NCBI GenBank assembly: GCA_963835735.1
Contig: CAWIGP010000003.1
Span: forward strand, 372,001 to 436,000
Source: DASQMT01 sp963835735
GTDB taxonomy: Bacteria > Actinomycetota > Thermoleophilia > Solirubrobacterales > Solirubrobacteraceae
Length of the DNA: 64,000 bases
Reading direction: 5' to 3'
The notes under the pieces were generated by a model. It was given only the letters and a program-made list of their open reading frames with translations, was not told the origin of the DNA and did not search any database. This document shows, piece by piece, positions 47,698 to 55,962 of the stretch. Positions within the stretch are counted from its first letter, which is position 1. Each line of letters starts with the position of its first letter. The position numbers and the translations under genes are program-made.

Positions 47698-49645
47698 ATG
47701 ACTTCGATCCCCATCGAGGGCGCGCGCCCGTCGGCGCGCCGGATCGCCCTCTCGCTACCTCGCGTCCGCCCGGAGCTCGCCGTGCTGGTCGGGCTCGCCG
47801 CGCTCCTCAACCTCTGGGCGCTCCAGCGCAACGGCTTCGCGAACGAGTACTACAGCGCCGCGGTGCGGGCGATGAGCTCGGACTGGCACGCGTTCCTCTA
47901 CGGCTCGTTCGACGCGGCGGGCGTGATGACGGTGGACAAGCCGCCGCTCGCGCTGTGGGTGCAGGCGCTCTCGGTGAAGCTGTTCGGCTTTCATTCGCTG
48001 AGCCTGCTCGTCCCGCAGGCGCTGATGGGCGTCGCGTCGGTTGCGCTCGTGTACGACCTCGTGCGCCGGCGCTTCGGGCGCGCGGGCGGATTCGTCGCGG
48101 GCCTCGTGCTCGCGCTGACGCCGATCAGCGTCGCGATCGCCCGTCACAACAACCCGGACGCGCTGCTCGTGCTCTGCGCGGTCGCGGCGCTCTGGTGCGT
48201 CGTGCGTGCGCTGGAGGACGGCCGCACGCGCTGGCTCGTGCTCGCCGGCGTGGCCGTCGGGCTCGGCTTCGAGACGAAGATGGCAGCGGCGCTCATGGTC
48301 GTGCCGGGAATCGTGGCCGCCTACCTGTGGGTCGCCCCGCGCGGGCGCGTCGCGGCGCTGCGACAGCTGCTCGGCGGCGGCGCGGCGATGGTCGCGGTCG
48401 GCGGCGCGTGGCCGGCGCTGATCGCTCTGACGCCGGCGGACTCGCGGCCGTGGGTGTCCGGGACGAGCGACAACAGCATCCTCTCGCTGATCTTCGGCTA
48501 CAACGGCTTCGGGCGGCTCGGTGGCCAGGCGGGCGGTCCGGGCGGCGGTGGCGGCGGTGGCGTCTTCGGCGGCGACCCCGGCTTGCTGCGGCTGCTGGAC
48601 AGCAGCCTCGGCGGCCAGGCCGGATGGCTGCTGGGCTTCGCGGTGGTCGGCGGGCTCGCGCTCGTCGTGGCCAGCCGCCTGCGCCGGACCGACGCGCGCA
48701 CCGGCTGGGTGATCGCGATCGGCGGCGCCTTCGCGGTCACGGCGGTCGCGTTCAGCACCGCGCAGGGCATCTTCCATCCGTACTACGTCTCGCTGCTGGC
48801 GCCGTTCACCGCCGCGCTGGTCGGGGCGGGCGCGGCGCAGCTCGCCGGCGGCGGGATCACAGCGCGGGTGCTCGCGCCGGTCGCGGTCGTCGCGGGCATG
48901 GCGACCGAGCTGGCCGTGCTCGGCAAGCTCCCGGGCCAGTTCGAGACCTGGGCGCCGGTGATGGCCGCGACATGCGTGGCCGCCGCCGCGGTGCTGGCGA
49001 TCGCGCTCGTGCCGCGCGTGCGACGGGCCGCGCTCGGCGGTCGCGATCGCGGCGCTGCTGATCGCGCCGGCGACCTGGTCGGTGCAGACGCTCGGTCACG
49101 CCACGAGCGGGACGTTCCCCGCCGGCGGGCCGGAGAACGCGTCGTTCGTCGGCGGCGGCGCGCCTCCGGGTGGCGGTTTCGGCGGCGGTGGCGGGACGAA
49201 CGGCGGCACCGATGGAGGCGGGCGCTTCGGCGGCGGTGGCGGAGCGACCGGCGGCTTCGGCGGAGGCGGCGGCATGTTCGGCGGCAATGCCGGGCTGAGT
49301 GACGCGCTCGCGTACGTCGAGGCGAACGGCGGCGGAACGGTCTTCGTGTCGAGCCAGAGCGGCGCCGCGAGCGCCGCGCTGGCGTCGGACGCCGACGTCG
49401 CCGCACTGGGCGGTTTCTCGGGTCGCGAGAGCGAGGTCAGCGTCGACTGGCTCGCGCAGCGCGTCGCGTCGGGCGAGATCCGCTGGGTGCTGACCGACGG
49501 CGAGAGCGGCGGGATGCCCAACGACGGCCGCACGGGGAGCCAAAGCGTCATGGCGGCGATCCAGGAGACGTGCACGCCGGTGTCGGGCGTCGACGGGCTT
49601 TACGACTGCTCCGGCGCGGCGGAAGCGCTCGCCGCGCTCGCGTGA
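47698..49645 (+). CDS. GT39/ArnT-like membrane glycosyltransferase, one frameshift
   Basis: About 648 residues. GT-C fold: first external loop FANEYYSAAVRAMSSDWHAF and VDKPPLALWVQALSVKLFG (catalytic Asp region), IARHNNPDALLVLCAVAALW, then about ten helices. Gly-rich loops (GGQAGGPGGGGGGG, and later GGGFGGGGGTNGG) are typical of actinobacterial members. Near 49040 the frame changes; the C-terminal part (QTLGHATSGTFPAGGPENAS, ALAYVEANGGGTVFVSSQSG, ETCTPVSGVDGLYDCSGAAE) continues to 49645. It uses a polyprenyl-phosphate sugar, plausibly from the GT2/GtrA enzyme, to modify proteins or lipids outside. The CTGAGAG operator upstream links the two genes. Confidence 0.85.
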
Positions 49646-49698
49646 TCGGGGCGCGCCGGTGTGAAGCGCGACTCGCCTTGGGTGCGCCGACGCTGGGG

Positions 49699-49896
49699 AA
49701 CGGCGGCATTGACGGAGAGCGCGGAGTGCCGCGGCGCTCACGTGGGGCGGATTAGCCTCGCTATGCGAGTCAACCCGCCCCACGTCGATGCGGGGCGCCT
49801 TGACCACCAATGCGGTGGTCAAGGCGCCCCGAATCGAGCGGGAGCGTCTCCGCGGAGACGCACCTGCGGTCCGGGCTCCCCTTCAATGCCGCAGTT
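49699..49896. repeat. Palindromic intergenic element, copy C (198 bp)
   Basis: Bounded by AACGGCGGCATTGA (49699-49712, one mismatch to copies A/B) and TCAATGCCGCAGTT (49883-49896). It contains a 38-bp palindrome at 49744-49781 (loop CTATG, flanked by ACGT on both sides) and a perfect one at 49792-49830: arm GGGGCGCCTTGACCACC, loop AATGC, then the exact inverse arm. A perfect 18-bp palindrome GCGTCTCCGCGGAGACGC follows at 49844-49861. The element fills most of the gap between GT39 and the DUF3089 gene. Confidence 0.85.
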
Positions 49897-49935
49897 CGAG
49901 GGCGGTTGCGCTGCGGCGCCGATACGGTTCCCGGC

Positions 49936-51005
49936 GTGGTCACGCGCGTCGTGCTCATCGCCGCCTTCCTGCTCGCCGCCGCGCCCGCCACCGCCGGCGC
50001 CGAGACCAAGTGGCTATGCAAGCCGGGGCAAGCGACAACCCGTGCGACATGCGCATGGACACCGCGCGCTTCTCGCCCGACGGGCGGCTGCTCGGCACCG
50101 AGGAACCGAGGCCGGCGCGGCGGCGGATCGACTGCTTCTACGTCTACCCGACGGTCAGCGGCCAGCCGACGACGATCGCCAATCGGCGGATCGATCCCGA
50201 GCTGCGCTCGGTCGTCCGCTACCAGGCCGCGCGCTACCGGCAGACGTGCCGGATCTTCGCGCCCGTCTACCGGCAGGTCACGCTCAGCGGCAACGCCACG
50301 GCCGACCCTGACCTGCGGGACCGCGGGTATCGCGACGTCCGCGCCGCGTGGCGCGACTACCTCGCGCATGACAACCGCGGCCGCGGTGTCGTGCTGATCG
50401 GCCACTCGCAGGGGGCGTTCCACCTGCGCGAGCTGATCGCCGACGAGATCGACGACCGCCCGCGGGTGCGCCGGCGGCTCGTCTCGGCGCTGCTGCTCGG
50501 CGGCAACGTCACGGTTCCGCGGGGCAGGGACGTCGGCGGCGACTTCGGGCACGTGCGCGCGTGCCGCTCGCCAACGCAGATCCGCTGCGTCGTCGCGTTC
50601 TCCACGTACATGCGCCCGGTCCCGTCGGATGCACTGTTCGGGCGCACGACGATCCCGGGACGGGAGGTGCTCTGCACCAATCCGGCCGCACTCGCCGGCG
50701 GTGAGGGACGGGTGAACGCGGTCCTCCCGCGCGAGCCGTTCGCGCCCGGCACCGCGATCGCGGCGGCGCTCGCCGCCGTCGGGGTTCCGATTCCGGCTTC
50801 GAGCGCGACGTGGCTCAGCTTCCCGGACAACTACCGCGCCCGGTGCGTGAACGCCGGCGGTGCGAACGTGCTCGAGATCAACGGCGCGCCGCCGCTCAAC
50901 CCGGTGCCCACGCCGGCCTGGGGCCTTCACCTCACCGACGCGAACATCGCGCTCGGGAACCTCGAGGCGCTGGTGCGCAGCCAGGCGCGCGCGTACGGGC
51001 GATGA
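49936..51005 (+). CDS. Secreted DUF3089 alpha/beta-hydrolase, one frameshift
   Basis: Signal peptide VVTRVVLIAAFLLAAAPATA starts at GTG 49936, with TACGGT (49923-49928) 7 nt upstream. After TKWLCKPG the frame changes near 50034: adding one G to the GGGG run restores ASDNPCDMRMDTARF, the normal DUF3089 opening (WLCRPG...NPC). The remainder is intact: IDCFYVYPTVSGQPTTIANR, FAPVYRQVTLSG, the nucleophile GVVLIGHSQGAFHLRELIAD and the C-terminal WGLHLTDANIALGNLEALVR. It is a lipase-like exported hydrolase. The stop overlaps the murQ start (ATGA), suggesting a linked role in cell-wall turnover. Confidence 0.85.
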
Positions 51006-51891
51006 CGGAACCGCTCGGGAGCCTGGAGACCGAGGGCCGCACCGCCGCGCTCTCGGACCTCGACCTCCGCCCGACGGTCGAGATCGTCCGCGCGCTCGTC
51101 CGCGGCAACCGCGACGTGGTCGTCGCCGTCGAGGCGGCGGAGCCCGCGATCGCGCGCCTCGTCGACGCCGCCGCCGCGCGGCTGGAGGCGGGCGGGCGGG
51201 TGTTCTACGCCGGCGCCGGCTCTGCCGGCTGGCTCGCGTTCGTCGACGCGATGGAGTGGGCGCCGACGTTCTCCGTCCCCGCGACCGCGCTCGTGGCGGG
51301 CGCCGGCCATCCGCCGGGATCGCCCGCCGAGGCCGCGGCGGAGGACGACGAGGCCGCCGGCGCCGAGGCCGTCCGCGCGCTCGACCCGCGCCCGGAGGAC
51401 GTGATCGTCGCCGTCTCAGCGAGCGGACGCACCCCGTACGCGCTCGGCGCGCTCGCAGCGGCGAACCAGGCGCTGACCGGCGCGGTCGTGTGCGCGCGCG
51501 ACAGCGAACTGGCCCGCCGCGCCGACATCGCCGTCGAGGTCCCGGTCGGCCCCGAGGTCATCTCCGGCTCGACGCGGCTGAAGGCCGGCACGGCGCAGAA
51601 GCTCGTGCTCAACGCGTTCTCGACCGCGCTGATGGTCCGGCGCGGGCGCACGCTCGGCGACCTGATGACCTCGATGCACGTCGCGAACAGCAAGCTGCGC
51701 GACCGTGCGACGCGGATCTGCCAGGCTGCCACCGGATGCGACGAGGACGCCGCCCGGCGGGCGCTCGCAGAGGCCGGCGACGACATCGCCGTCGCGATCG
51801 TGATGCTCGCGACCGCGCGTTGACGCCCGCACGCGCCAGCGCCGCCCTCGAGGCCGCCGGCGGCAACCTGCGTCGGGCGCTCCAACCATAA
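51002..51891 (+). CDS. murQ: N-acetylmuramic acid 6-phosphate etherase (MurQ), one frameshift
   Basis: Cleaves the lactyl ether of MurNAc-6-P to GlcNAc-6-P. SIS-domain enzyme: DLRPTVEIVRALVRGNRDVV, GGRVFYAGAGSAGWLAFVDA, catalytic Glu in AMEWAPTFSV, VIVAVSASGRTPYALGALAA, GSTRLKAGTAQKLVLNAFST and HVANSKLRDRATRICQAATG. An in-frame TGA at 51821-51823 ends this part. The next frame encodes LTPARASAALEAAGGNLRRA, the usual UBA-like C-terminal tail, ending at 51891. A missing base near 51820 therefore truncates it artificially. Substitutions such as GW for GR in the phosphate loop are unusual. It stands before the GlcNAc regulon and supplies its intermediate. Confidence 0.85.
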
Positions 51892-51893
51892 AG

Positions 51894-51906
51894 AGGGACT
51901 GTCCCC
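51894..51906. terminator. Short hairpin after murQ
   Basis: AGGGACTGTCCCC directly follows the murQ stop (51889-51891). The core GGGAC/GTCCC can pair, although only about four to five base pairs with a tiny loop. It is followed by GTTT. It could act as a weak terminator; this is tentative. Confidence 0.3.
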
Positions 51907-51934
51907 GTTTAGGTTGGCGCGCCAAGTGGTTGAA

Positions 51935-51970
51935 ATTGGTCTTGACCACTTGTTGACCACTCTGTAGTCT
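51935..51970 (+). promoter_or_regulatory. dre-like (DasR-type) operator and promoter of the GntR gene
   Basis: ATTGGTCTTGACCACT (51935-51950) matches the DasR dre consensus ACTGGTCTAGACCACT at 14 of 16 positions. TTGACC within it (51942-51947) is the -35 box, 17 nt before TAGTCT (51965-51970). Additional half-sites are AAGTGGTTGA (51924-51933) and TTGACCACT (51953-51961). A TTGGCGCGCCAA palindrome lies at 51914-51925. Confidence 0.72.
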
Positions 51971-52009
51971 GCCCGCGCGGCAGCCCTGGGGAGGGAGCCG
52001 CGAGGGGAC

Positions 52010-52756
52010 ATGACCGAGATCGTCAACAACAACGCACGCCTGCGCACGGCCGGCTCGAAGCAGACGCAGGTGCGCGACGAGCTGCTCACGCTGCTCGACG
52101 AGCTGGCGATCGGCGACGCGATCCCGCCGGAGCGGCGGCTCGCCGCTCACCTCGGCGTCTCGCGGCCGACGCTGCGCACGGTGATCGACGAGCTCGTTCG
52201 CGAGGGCCTGTTGCGCCGCCGCCACGGCAGCGGCACCTACGTGTCGGAGCCGAAGATCGCGCTGCCGCTGACGATGACCTCGTTCACCGAGGACATGGCC
52301 CGGCGCGGCATGCGCGCCGGCAGCCACGTGCTCTCGTTCGAGCCGATCAGCGCCGGCGCCAAGCTCGGCCAGCGGCTGCACGTCTCCCCGGTCGACGAGG
52401 TGTGGGCGATCCGCCGCCTGCGGCTTGCCGACGAGGAGACGATGGCGATCGAGTTCCTGCACGTGCCGCGCCGGCTGCTGCCCGAGCTGCGCCGCGAGGA
52501 CCTCGAGGAGCACTCGTTCTACGGGCTGTTGCGGGACCGGCACGGGATCGTGATCGCGTCGGGGATCCAGACGATCGAGCCGACGGTGGTCAACGAGGAC
52601 GAGGCCGAGATGCTGGCCGTCCCGGTCCACAGTCCCGCATTCCTGTTCGAGCGCACGACGGAGAGCGAAGGAGGTGAGGTGGTCGAGTACGTACGGTCGC
52701 TCTACCGCGGGGATCGTTACCGGTTGGTGACGGAGCTCCGCCCGCCGCTGCGCTGA
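52010..52756 (+). CDS. GntR/HutC-family regulator, DasR/NagR-like
   Basis: 248 residues. Winged helix about 20-88: PPERRLAAHLGVSRPTLRTV and DELVREGLLRRRHGSGTYVS. The C-terminal UTRA sensor includes EEHSFYGLLRDRHGIVIASG, TIEPTVVNEDEAEMLAV and EVVEYVRSLYRGDRYRLVTE, matching the HutC/DasR/NagR subfamily that binds GlcN-6-P or GlcNAc-6-P. Context is decisive: nagA, a SIS deaminase-like gene, hexosaminidase and a sugar ABC system follow, and a dre-like operator overlaps its own promoter. It is expected to repress these genes until amino-sugar phosphates accumulate. GAGGGGAC precedes the ATG. Confidence 0.9.
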   Translation: MTEIVNNNARLRTAGSKQTQVRDELLTLLDELAIGDAIPPERRLAAHLGVSRPTLRTVIDELVREGLLRRRHGSGTYVSEPKIALPLTMTSFTEDMARRGMRAGSHVLSFEPISAGAKLGQRLHVSPVDEVWAIRRLRLADEETMAIEFLHVPRRLLPELRREDLEEHSFYGLLRDRHGIVIASGIQTIEPTVVNEDEAEMLAVPVHSPAFLFERTTESEGGEVVEYVRSLYRGDRYRLVTELRPPLR

Positions 52757-52848
52757 GCGGAAGACGCCGGCCGCCGACGGATGTCGGCGACCGGCGACCA
52801 CACTGAACGTCAGCGTCGCCCGCCGTGAACGGACGACGCCTCAATCAT

Positions 52849-52866
52849 CCCATCCGAGCGGATGGG
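52849..52866. promoter_or_regulatory. Leader hairpin before the sugar-binding-protein gene
   Basis: CCCATCC (52849-52855), loop GAGC, GGATGGG (52860-52866) is a perfect 7-bp stem. It ends 4 nt before the GAGGAGG ribosome-binding site (52871-52877). It could be an operator, an mRNA stabiliser or a translational control hairpin. The rest of 52757-52848 shows no clear site. Confidence 0.4.
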
Positions 52867-52886
52867 CGAAGAGGAGGTTGTAAGTG

Positions 52887-54179
52887 ATGAAGGGGATGAG
52901 GTGGCTGGCCGCGAGCGCGCTGATCGGCGTGCTGGCGCTGGCCGGGTGCGGAGGAGATGACGACGACGACGGCGGCGGCGCGGCCGCGACGTCCGGTGGT
53001 CAGGGGGAGGTCACCGGATCGGTGACGACGTGGATCATGGATCCTGGGTCGCCGGCGCTGCAGGACGTGTTCAAGGGCTACGCCTCGGACTTCGAGGCGC
53101 AGCACGCCGGGACCGACGTGAAGATCGAGTTCGTCCCGTGGGCACAGGCGCACGACAAGTTCGTGACCGCGATCGCGGGCGGCAAGGTGCCCGACGTCGC
53201 GGAGATGGGCACGACGTGGACGCCCGAGTTCGCCGACCAGGGCGCCTTCGAGGCGGTCCCGCCGGCGGCGCAGGGTGACTACGTCTCCTCGCTGGTCGAC
53301 GCGGCGACGCTCGACGACGAGGTCTGGGGCAAGCCCTGGTATGCCGGCTCCCGCGCGCTGATCTACCGCAAGGACGTGCTCAAGAAGGCCGGAGTCGAGC
53401 CGCCCAAGACCTGGGACGAGCTGAAGTCCGCGTCGCAGGCGATCAAGGAGAAGGGCGGCGGGATCTACCCGATCGCGATGAACGGCCTGACCGAGCACTA
53501 CTACCTGCCGGCGATCTGGCAGGCCGGCGGCGAGATCGCCGAGCAGTCCGGCGACACGTGGAAGGCGGCGCTGAACTCGCCCGAGGGCGTCGAGGCGATC
53601 GACTTCTACACGTCTTTCTACAAGGAGGACCTGACGCCGAAGGCCTCGATCGGCTGGGAGGAGCCCGACGCCCAGACGGCGTTCATCAACGGCGACGTCG
53701 CGATGCTGATCGCGGGCGGCTGGACGTACAACTCGATCATCGATACCAAGCCCGAGCTGGAGAAGAAGATCGGCGTCGTGCTCGCCCCGGCCGGGCCGAG
53801 CGGCGAGGACACCGCGTTCGCCGGCGGCAGCCACCTGGTGGTGTTCAAGGAGTCCCAGAACGTCGATACCGCGAACGCGTTCGTCGACTTCATGCTCGAG
53901 CCGGAGAACCTGAACAAGTTCACCGGTGAGATCGGCTTCCTGCCCGGCACGACCGCCGGCATCGAGGCCTCGGGCTACCTGGAGGACCCGGTCCGCAAGC
54001 CGTTCGCCGAGCAGCTGCTCGACCACTCGAACGTGTACCCGCCGTCGCCGCGGTGGGGCGCGCTCGAGGGGGCGAACATCTTCGACGGCGTGATCCAGAA
54101 CGTCATGAAGGGCAACGAGACGCCGGAGGAGGCCGCCAAGAGCCTCGCCGAGCAGATGGACGAGGAGTTCGCCGGGTGA
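52887..54179 (+). CDS. Sugar ABC transporter substrate-binding lipoprotein
   Basis: 430 residues. Lipoprotein signal MRWLAASALIGVLALAGC (lipobox LAGC), then an Asp/Gly-rich linker and a cluster B (SBP_bac_1) fold: VTTWIMDPGSPALQDVFKGY, FVTAIAGGKVPDVAEMGTTW, WGKPWYAGSRALIYRKDVLK, AFINGDVAMLIAGGWTYNSI and NKFTGEIGFLPGTTAGIEAS. Given the operon (nagA, SIS deaminase-like, hexosaminidase, DasR-like regulator), GlcNAc or chitobiose is the likely ligand. The ATG at 52887 fits GAGGAGG at 52871-52877; a GTG at 52884 is possible. The stop overlaps the next gene by GTGA. Confidence 0.92.
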   Translation: MKGMRWLAASALIGVLALAGCGGDDDDDGGGAAATSGGQGEVTGSVTTWIMDPGSPALQDVFKGYASDFEAQHAGTDVKIEFVPWAQAHDKFVTAIAGGKVPDVAEMGTTWTPEFADQGAFEAVPPAAQGDYVSSLVDAATLDDEVWGKPWYAGSRALIYRKDVLKKAGVEPPKTWDELKSASQAIKEKGGGIYPIAMNGLTEHYYLPAIWQAGGEIAEQSGDTWKAALNSPEGVEAIDFYTSFYKEDLTPKASIGWEEPDAQTAFINGDVAMLIAGGWTYNSIIDTKPELEKKIGVVLAPAGPSGEDTAFAGGSHLVVFKESQNVDTANAFVDFMLEPENLNKFTGEIGFLPGTTAGIEASGYLEDPVRKPFAEQLLDHSNVYPPSPRWGALEGANIFDGVIQNVMKGNETPEEAAKSLAEQMDEEFAG

Positions 54180-55138
54180 GCCAGGCTCCGGCCACCATCC
54201 CCGCGGAGCGCACACGCGCTCCGCGGGGGCCGGACCTGGCGGTGGTCAGGCGCGCGGTCGCGCGCCTGACCCTCCCGGTGCTCCTGCTCCTGCCCGCGAT
54301 CATCATCATCGTCGGGCTCGTCGGCTACCCGCTCGGCCGGACGATCTTCCTGTCGTTCACCGAGACGCGGCTGGGCGACCTGGTCGACGGCTCCGGCGAC
54401 TGGGTGGGGCTGGAGAACTACCGCGAGGTGTTCACGGACGAGCACCTGCGTACGTCGCTGATCAACACGGTCGTGTTCGGCACGGCGTGCGTGATCGGGA
54501 CGATGGTGTTGGGCTTCGCCGTCGCGCTGCTGCTCAACGAGCGCCTGCGCGGCAACCTGTTGTTCGGCATCGCCGTGCTGCTGCCGTGGGCGGTGCCCGC
54601 GATCGCCGCGAGCTCGATCTGGCGCTGGTTGTTCGACGCGCAGTACGGCTTCGTCAACTGGGCGCTCGTCAACCTCGGCTTCTCGCACTTCCAGGACTAC
54701 GCCTGGTTCGCCGATCGCAACTCCGCCTACGTCGCGATCTTCGTCACCGTCGTGTGGCAGTCGTTCCCGTTCGTGGCGCTCAGCCTGCTCGCCGGGCTGC
54801 AGACGCTGCCGAAGGAGACGCTGCACGCCGCCGCCGTCGACGGCGCGTCCTCGTGGCAGCGCTTCCGGCTCGTGACTCTCCCGCTGCTGGCGCCGATCAT
54901 CGCCGTGCTGGTGATCTTCTCGACGATCTGGGACTTCAAGATCTTCGACCAGATCTACGTGATGGCGCAGGGCGTGCCCGACCGCGCCGCCGACACCGCC
55001 GCCGTCACCGCCTACCGCGAGTCGTTCGCGCTCGGCCACTACGGCGTCGGCGCCGCGGTCGCGGTCGTGCTGTTCATCGTGCTGCTGGGCTTCTCGATCG
55101 CCTACGTGCGCATGATCGGCAAGGAGGCGCGGGCATGA
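54176..55138 (+). CDS. Sugar ABC permease 1 (MalF-type)
   Basis: 320 residues with six helices: VLLLLPAIIIIVGLVGYPLG, SLINTVVFGTACVIGTMVLG, FGIAVLLPWAVPAIAASSIW, YVAIFVTVVWQSFPFVALSL, IIAVLVIFSTIWDFKIFDQI and AAVAVVLFIVLLGFSIAYVR. The EAA loop that contacts the ATPase is HAAAVDGASSWQRFRLVTLP. Start GTG 54176 and stop are both coupled to neighbours by 4-nt overlaps. It forms the membrane channel with the next permease; energy is supplied by the MsiK-like ATPase encoded at 58088. Confidence 0.93.
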   Translation: MSQAPATIPAERTRAPRGPDLAVVRRAVARLTLPVLLLLPAIIIIVGLVGYPLGRTIFLSFTETRLGDLVDGSGDWVGLENYREVFTDEHLRTSLINTVVFGTACVIGTMVLGFAVALLLNERLRGNLLFGIAVLLPWAVPAIAASSIWRWLFDAQYGFVNWALVNLGFSHFQDYAWFADRNSAYVAIFVTVVWQSFPFVALSLLAGLQTLPKETLHAAAVDGASSWQRFRLVTLPLLAPIIAVLVIFSTIWDFKIFDQIYVMAQGVPDRAADTAAVTAYRESFALGHYGVGAAVAVVLFIVLLGFSIAYVRMIGKEARA

Positions 55139-55962
55139 CCTGGTTCCTCAAGCGGGGCTGGAAGTACCTGGCCATGCTCGCCGTCTCCGCGTTCGCGCTG
55201 TTCCCCGTGTACTACGTGGTGATCACGTCGCTCAAGCCGCGCTCGGAGATCTACACCAAGACGCCGGACCTGTGGCCGAGCGACCCGCAATGGCATCAGT
55301 ACCCGGACGTGCTGGGCGAGGGCCACGTCGGCCGCGCGCTGATGAACTCGCTGATCGTCGCCGGCGCGACCACGATCGTCTGCCTGATCGTCGCCGCGAT
55401 GGCCGCCTACGCGCTGACGCGGTTCGAAATCCCGCTCAAGGGCGTCCTGATGATGCTCGTGCTGATGGTGCAGATGTTCCCGCTGGTCGTGCTGGTGATC
55501 CCGCTGTTCGTGGTCATGCGCAACGCCGACCTGCTCGGCACGTACGCCGGCCTCGTCATCTCGTACCTCGCGTTCACCGTGCCGCTGGCCATCTGGGTGA
55601 TGCGCGGCTTCCTCGTCGGGATACCGGCCGAGCTCGAGCACGCCGCGCGCACCGACGGCGCGACGCGGTTCGGCGCGATGTGGCGCGTGATGCTCCCGCT
55701 CGCCGCGCCCGGGCTCGCCACCACCGCGGTGCTGTGCTTCCTGGAGGGCTGGAAGGAGTTCATGCTCGCGCTCACGTTCATGAACGAGGAGTCGCGCAAG
55801 ACGGTCCCGGTGGTGCTGCAGAGCTTCGTCGGCCGCGGCGACACGGACTGGGGCTCGATCATGGCCACCAGCGTGCTCTACACGCTGCCGGTCGTGATCG
55901 TCTTCATCGTGCTGCGCAAGTACCTGATGCAGGGCACGACGGCCGGGGCGGTGAAGGGATGA
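55135..55962 (+). CDS. Sugar ABC permease 2 (MalG-type)
   Basis: 275 residues, six helices, starting MTWFLKRGWKYLAMLAVSAF then ALFPVYYVVITSLKPRSEIY, the typical MalG opening. The EAA motif is EHAARTDGATRFGAMWRVML then PLAAPGLATTAVLCFLEGWK. The ending YTLPVVIVFIVLRKYLMQGT then TAGAVKG is the usual C-terminal GAVKG of sugar permeases. It is translationally coupled to permease 1 and to nagA (ATGA at both sides), showing that uptake and catabolism are one transcript. Confidence 0.93.
   Translation: MTWFLKRGWKYLAMLAVSAFALFPVYYVVITSLKPRSEIYTKTPDLWPSDPQWHQYPDVLGEGHVGRALMNSLIVAGATTIVCLIVAAMAAYALTRFEIPLKGVLMMLVLMVQMFPLVVLVIPLFVVMRNADLLGTYAGLVISYLAFTVPLAIWVMRGFLVGIPAELEHAARTDGATRFGAMWRVMLPLAAPGLATTAVLCFLEGWKEFMLALTFMNEESRKTVPVVLQSFVGRGDTDWGSIMATSVLYTLPVVIVFIVLRKYLMQGTTAGAVKG

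Noticed and set aside
48705..48725. GGGTGATC sequence in the GT39 gene
   Set aside because: Part of conserved coding sequence (GWVIAIGG), without the inverted partner or third box.
49082..49645. Separate Gly-rich secreted protein after GT39
   Set aside because: Its sequence is the usual C-terminal domain of this GT39 family and begins inside the membrane region. A frameshift near 49040 splits one gene into two frames.
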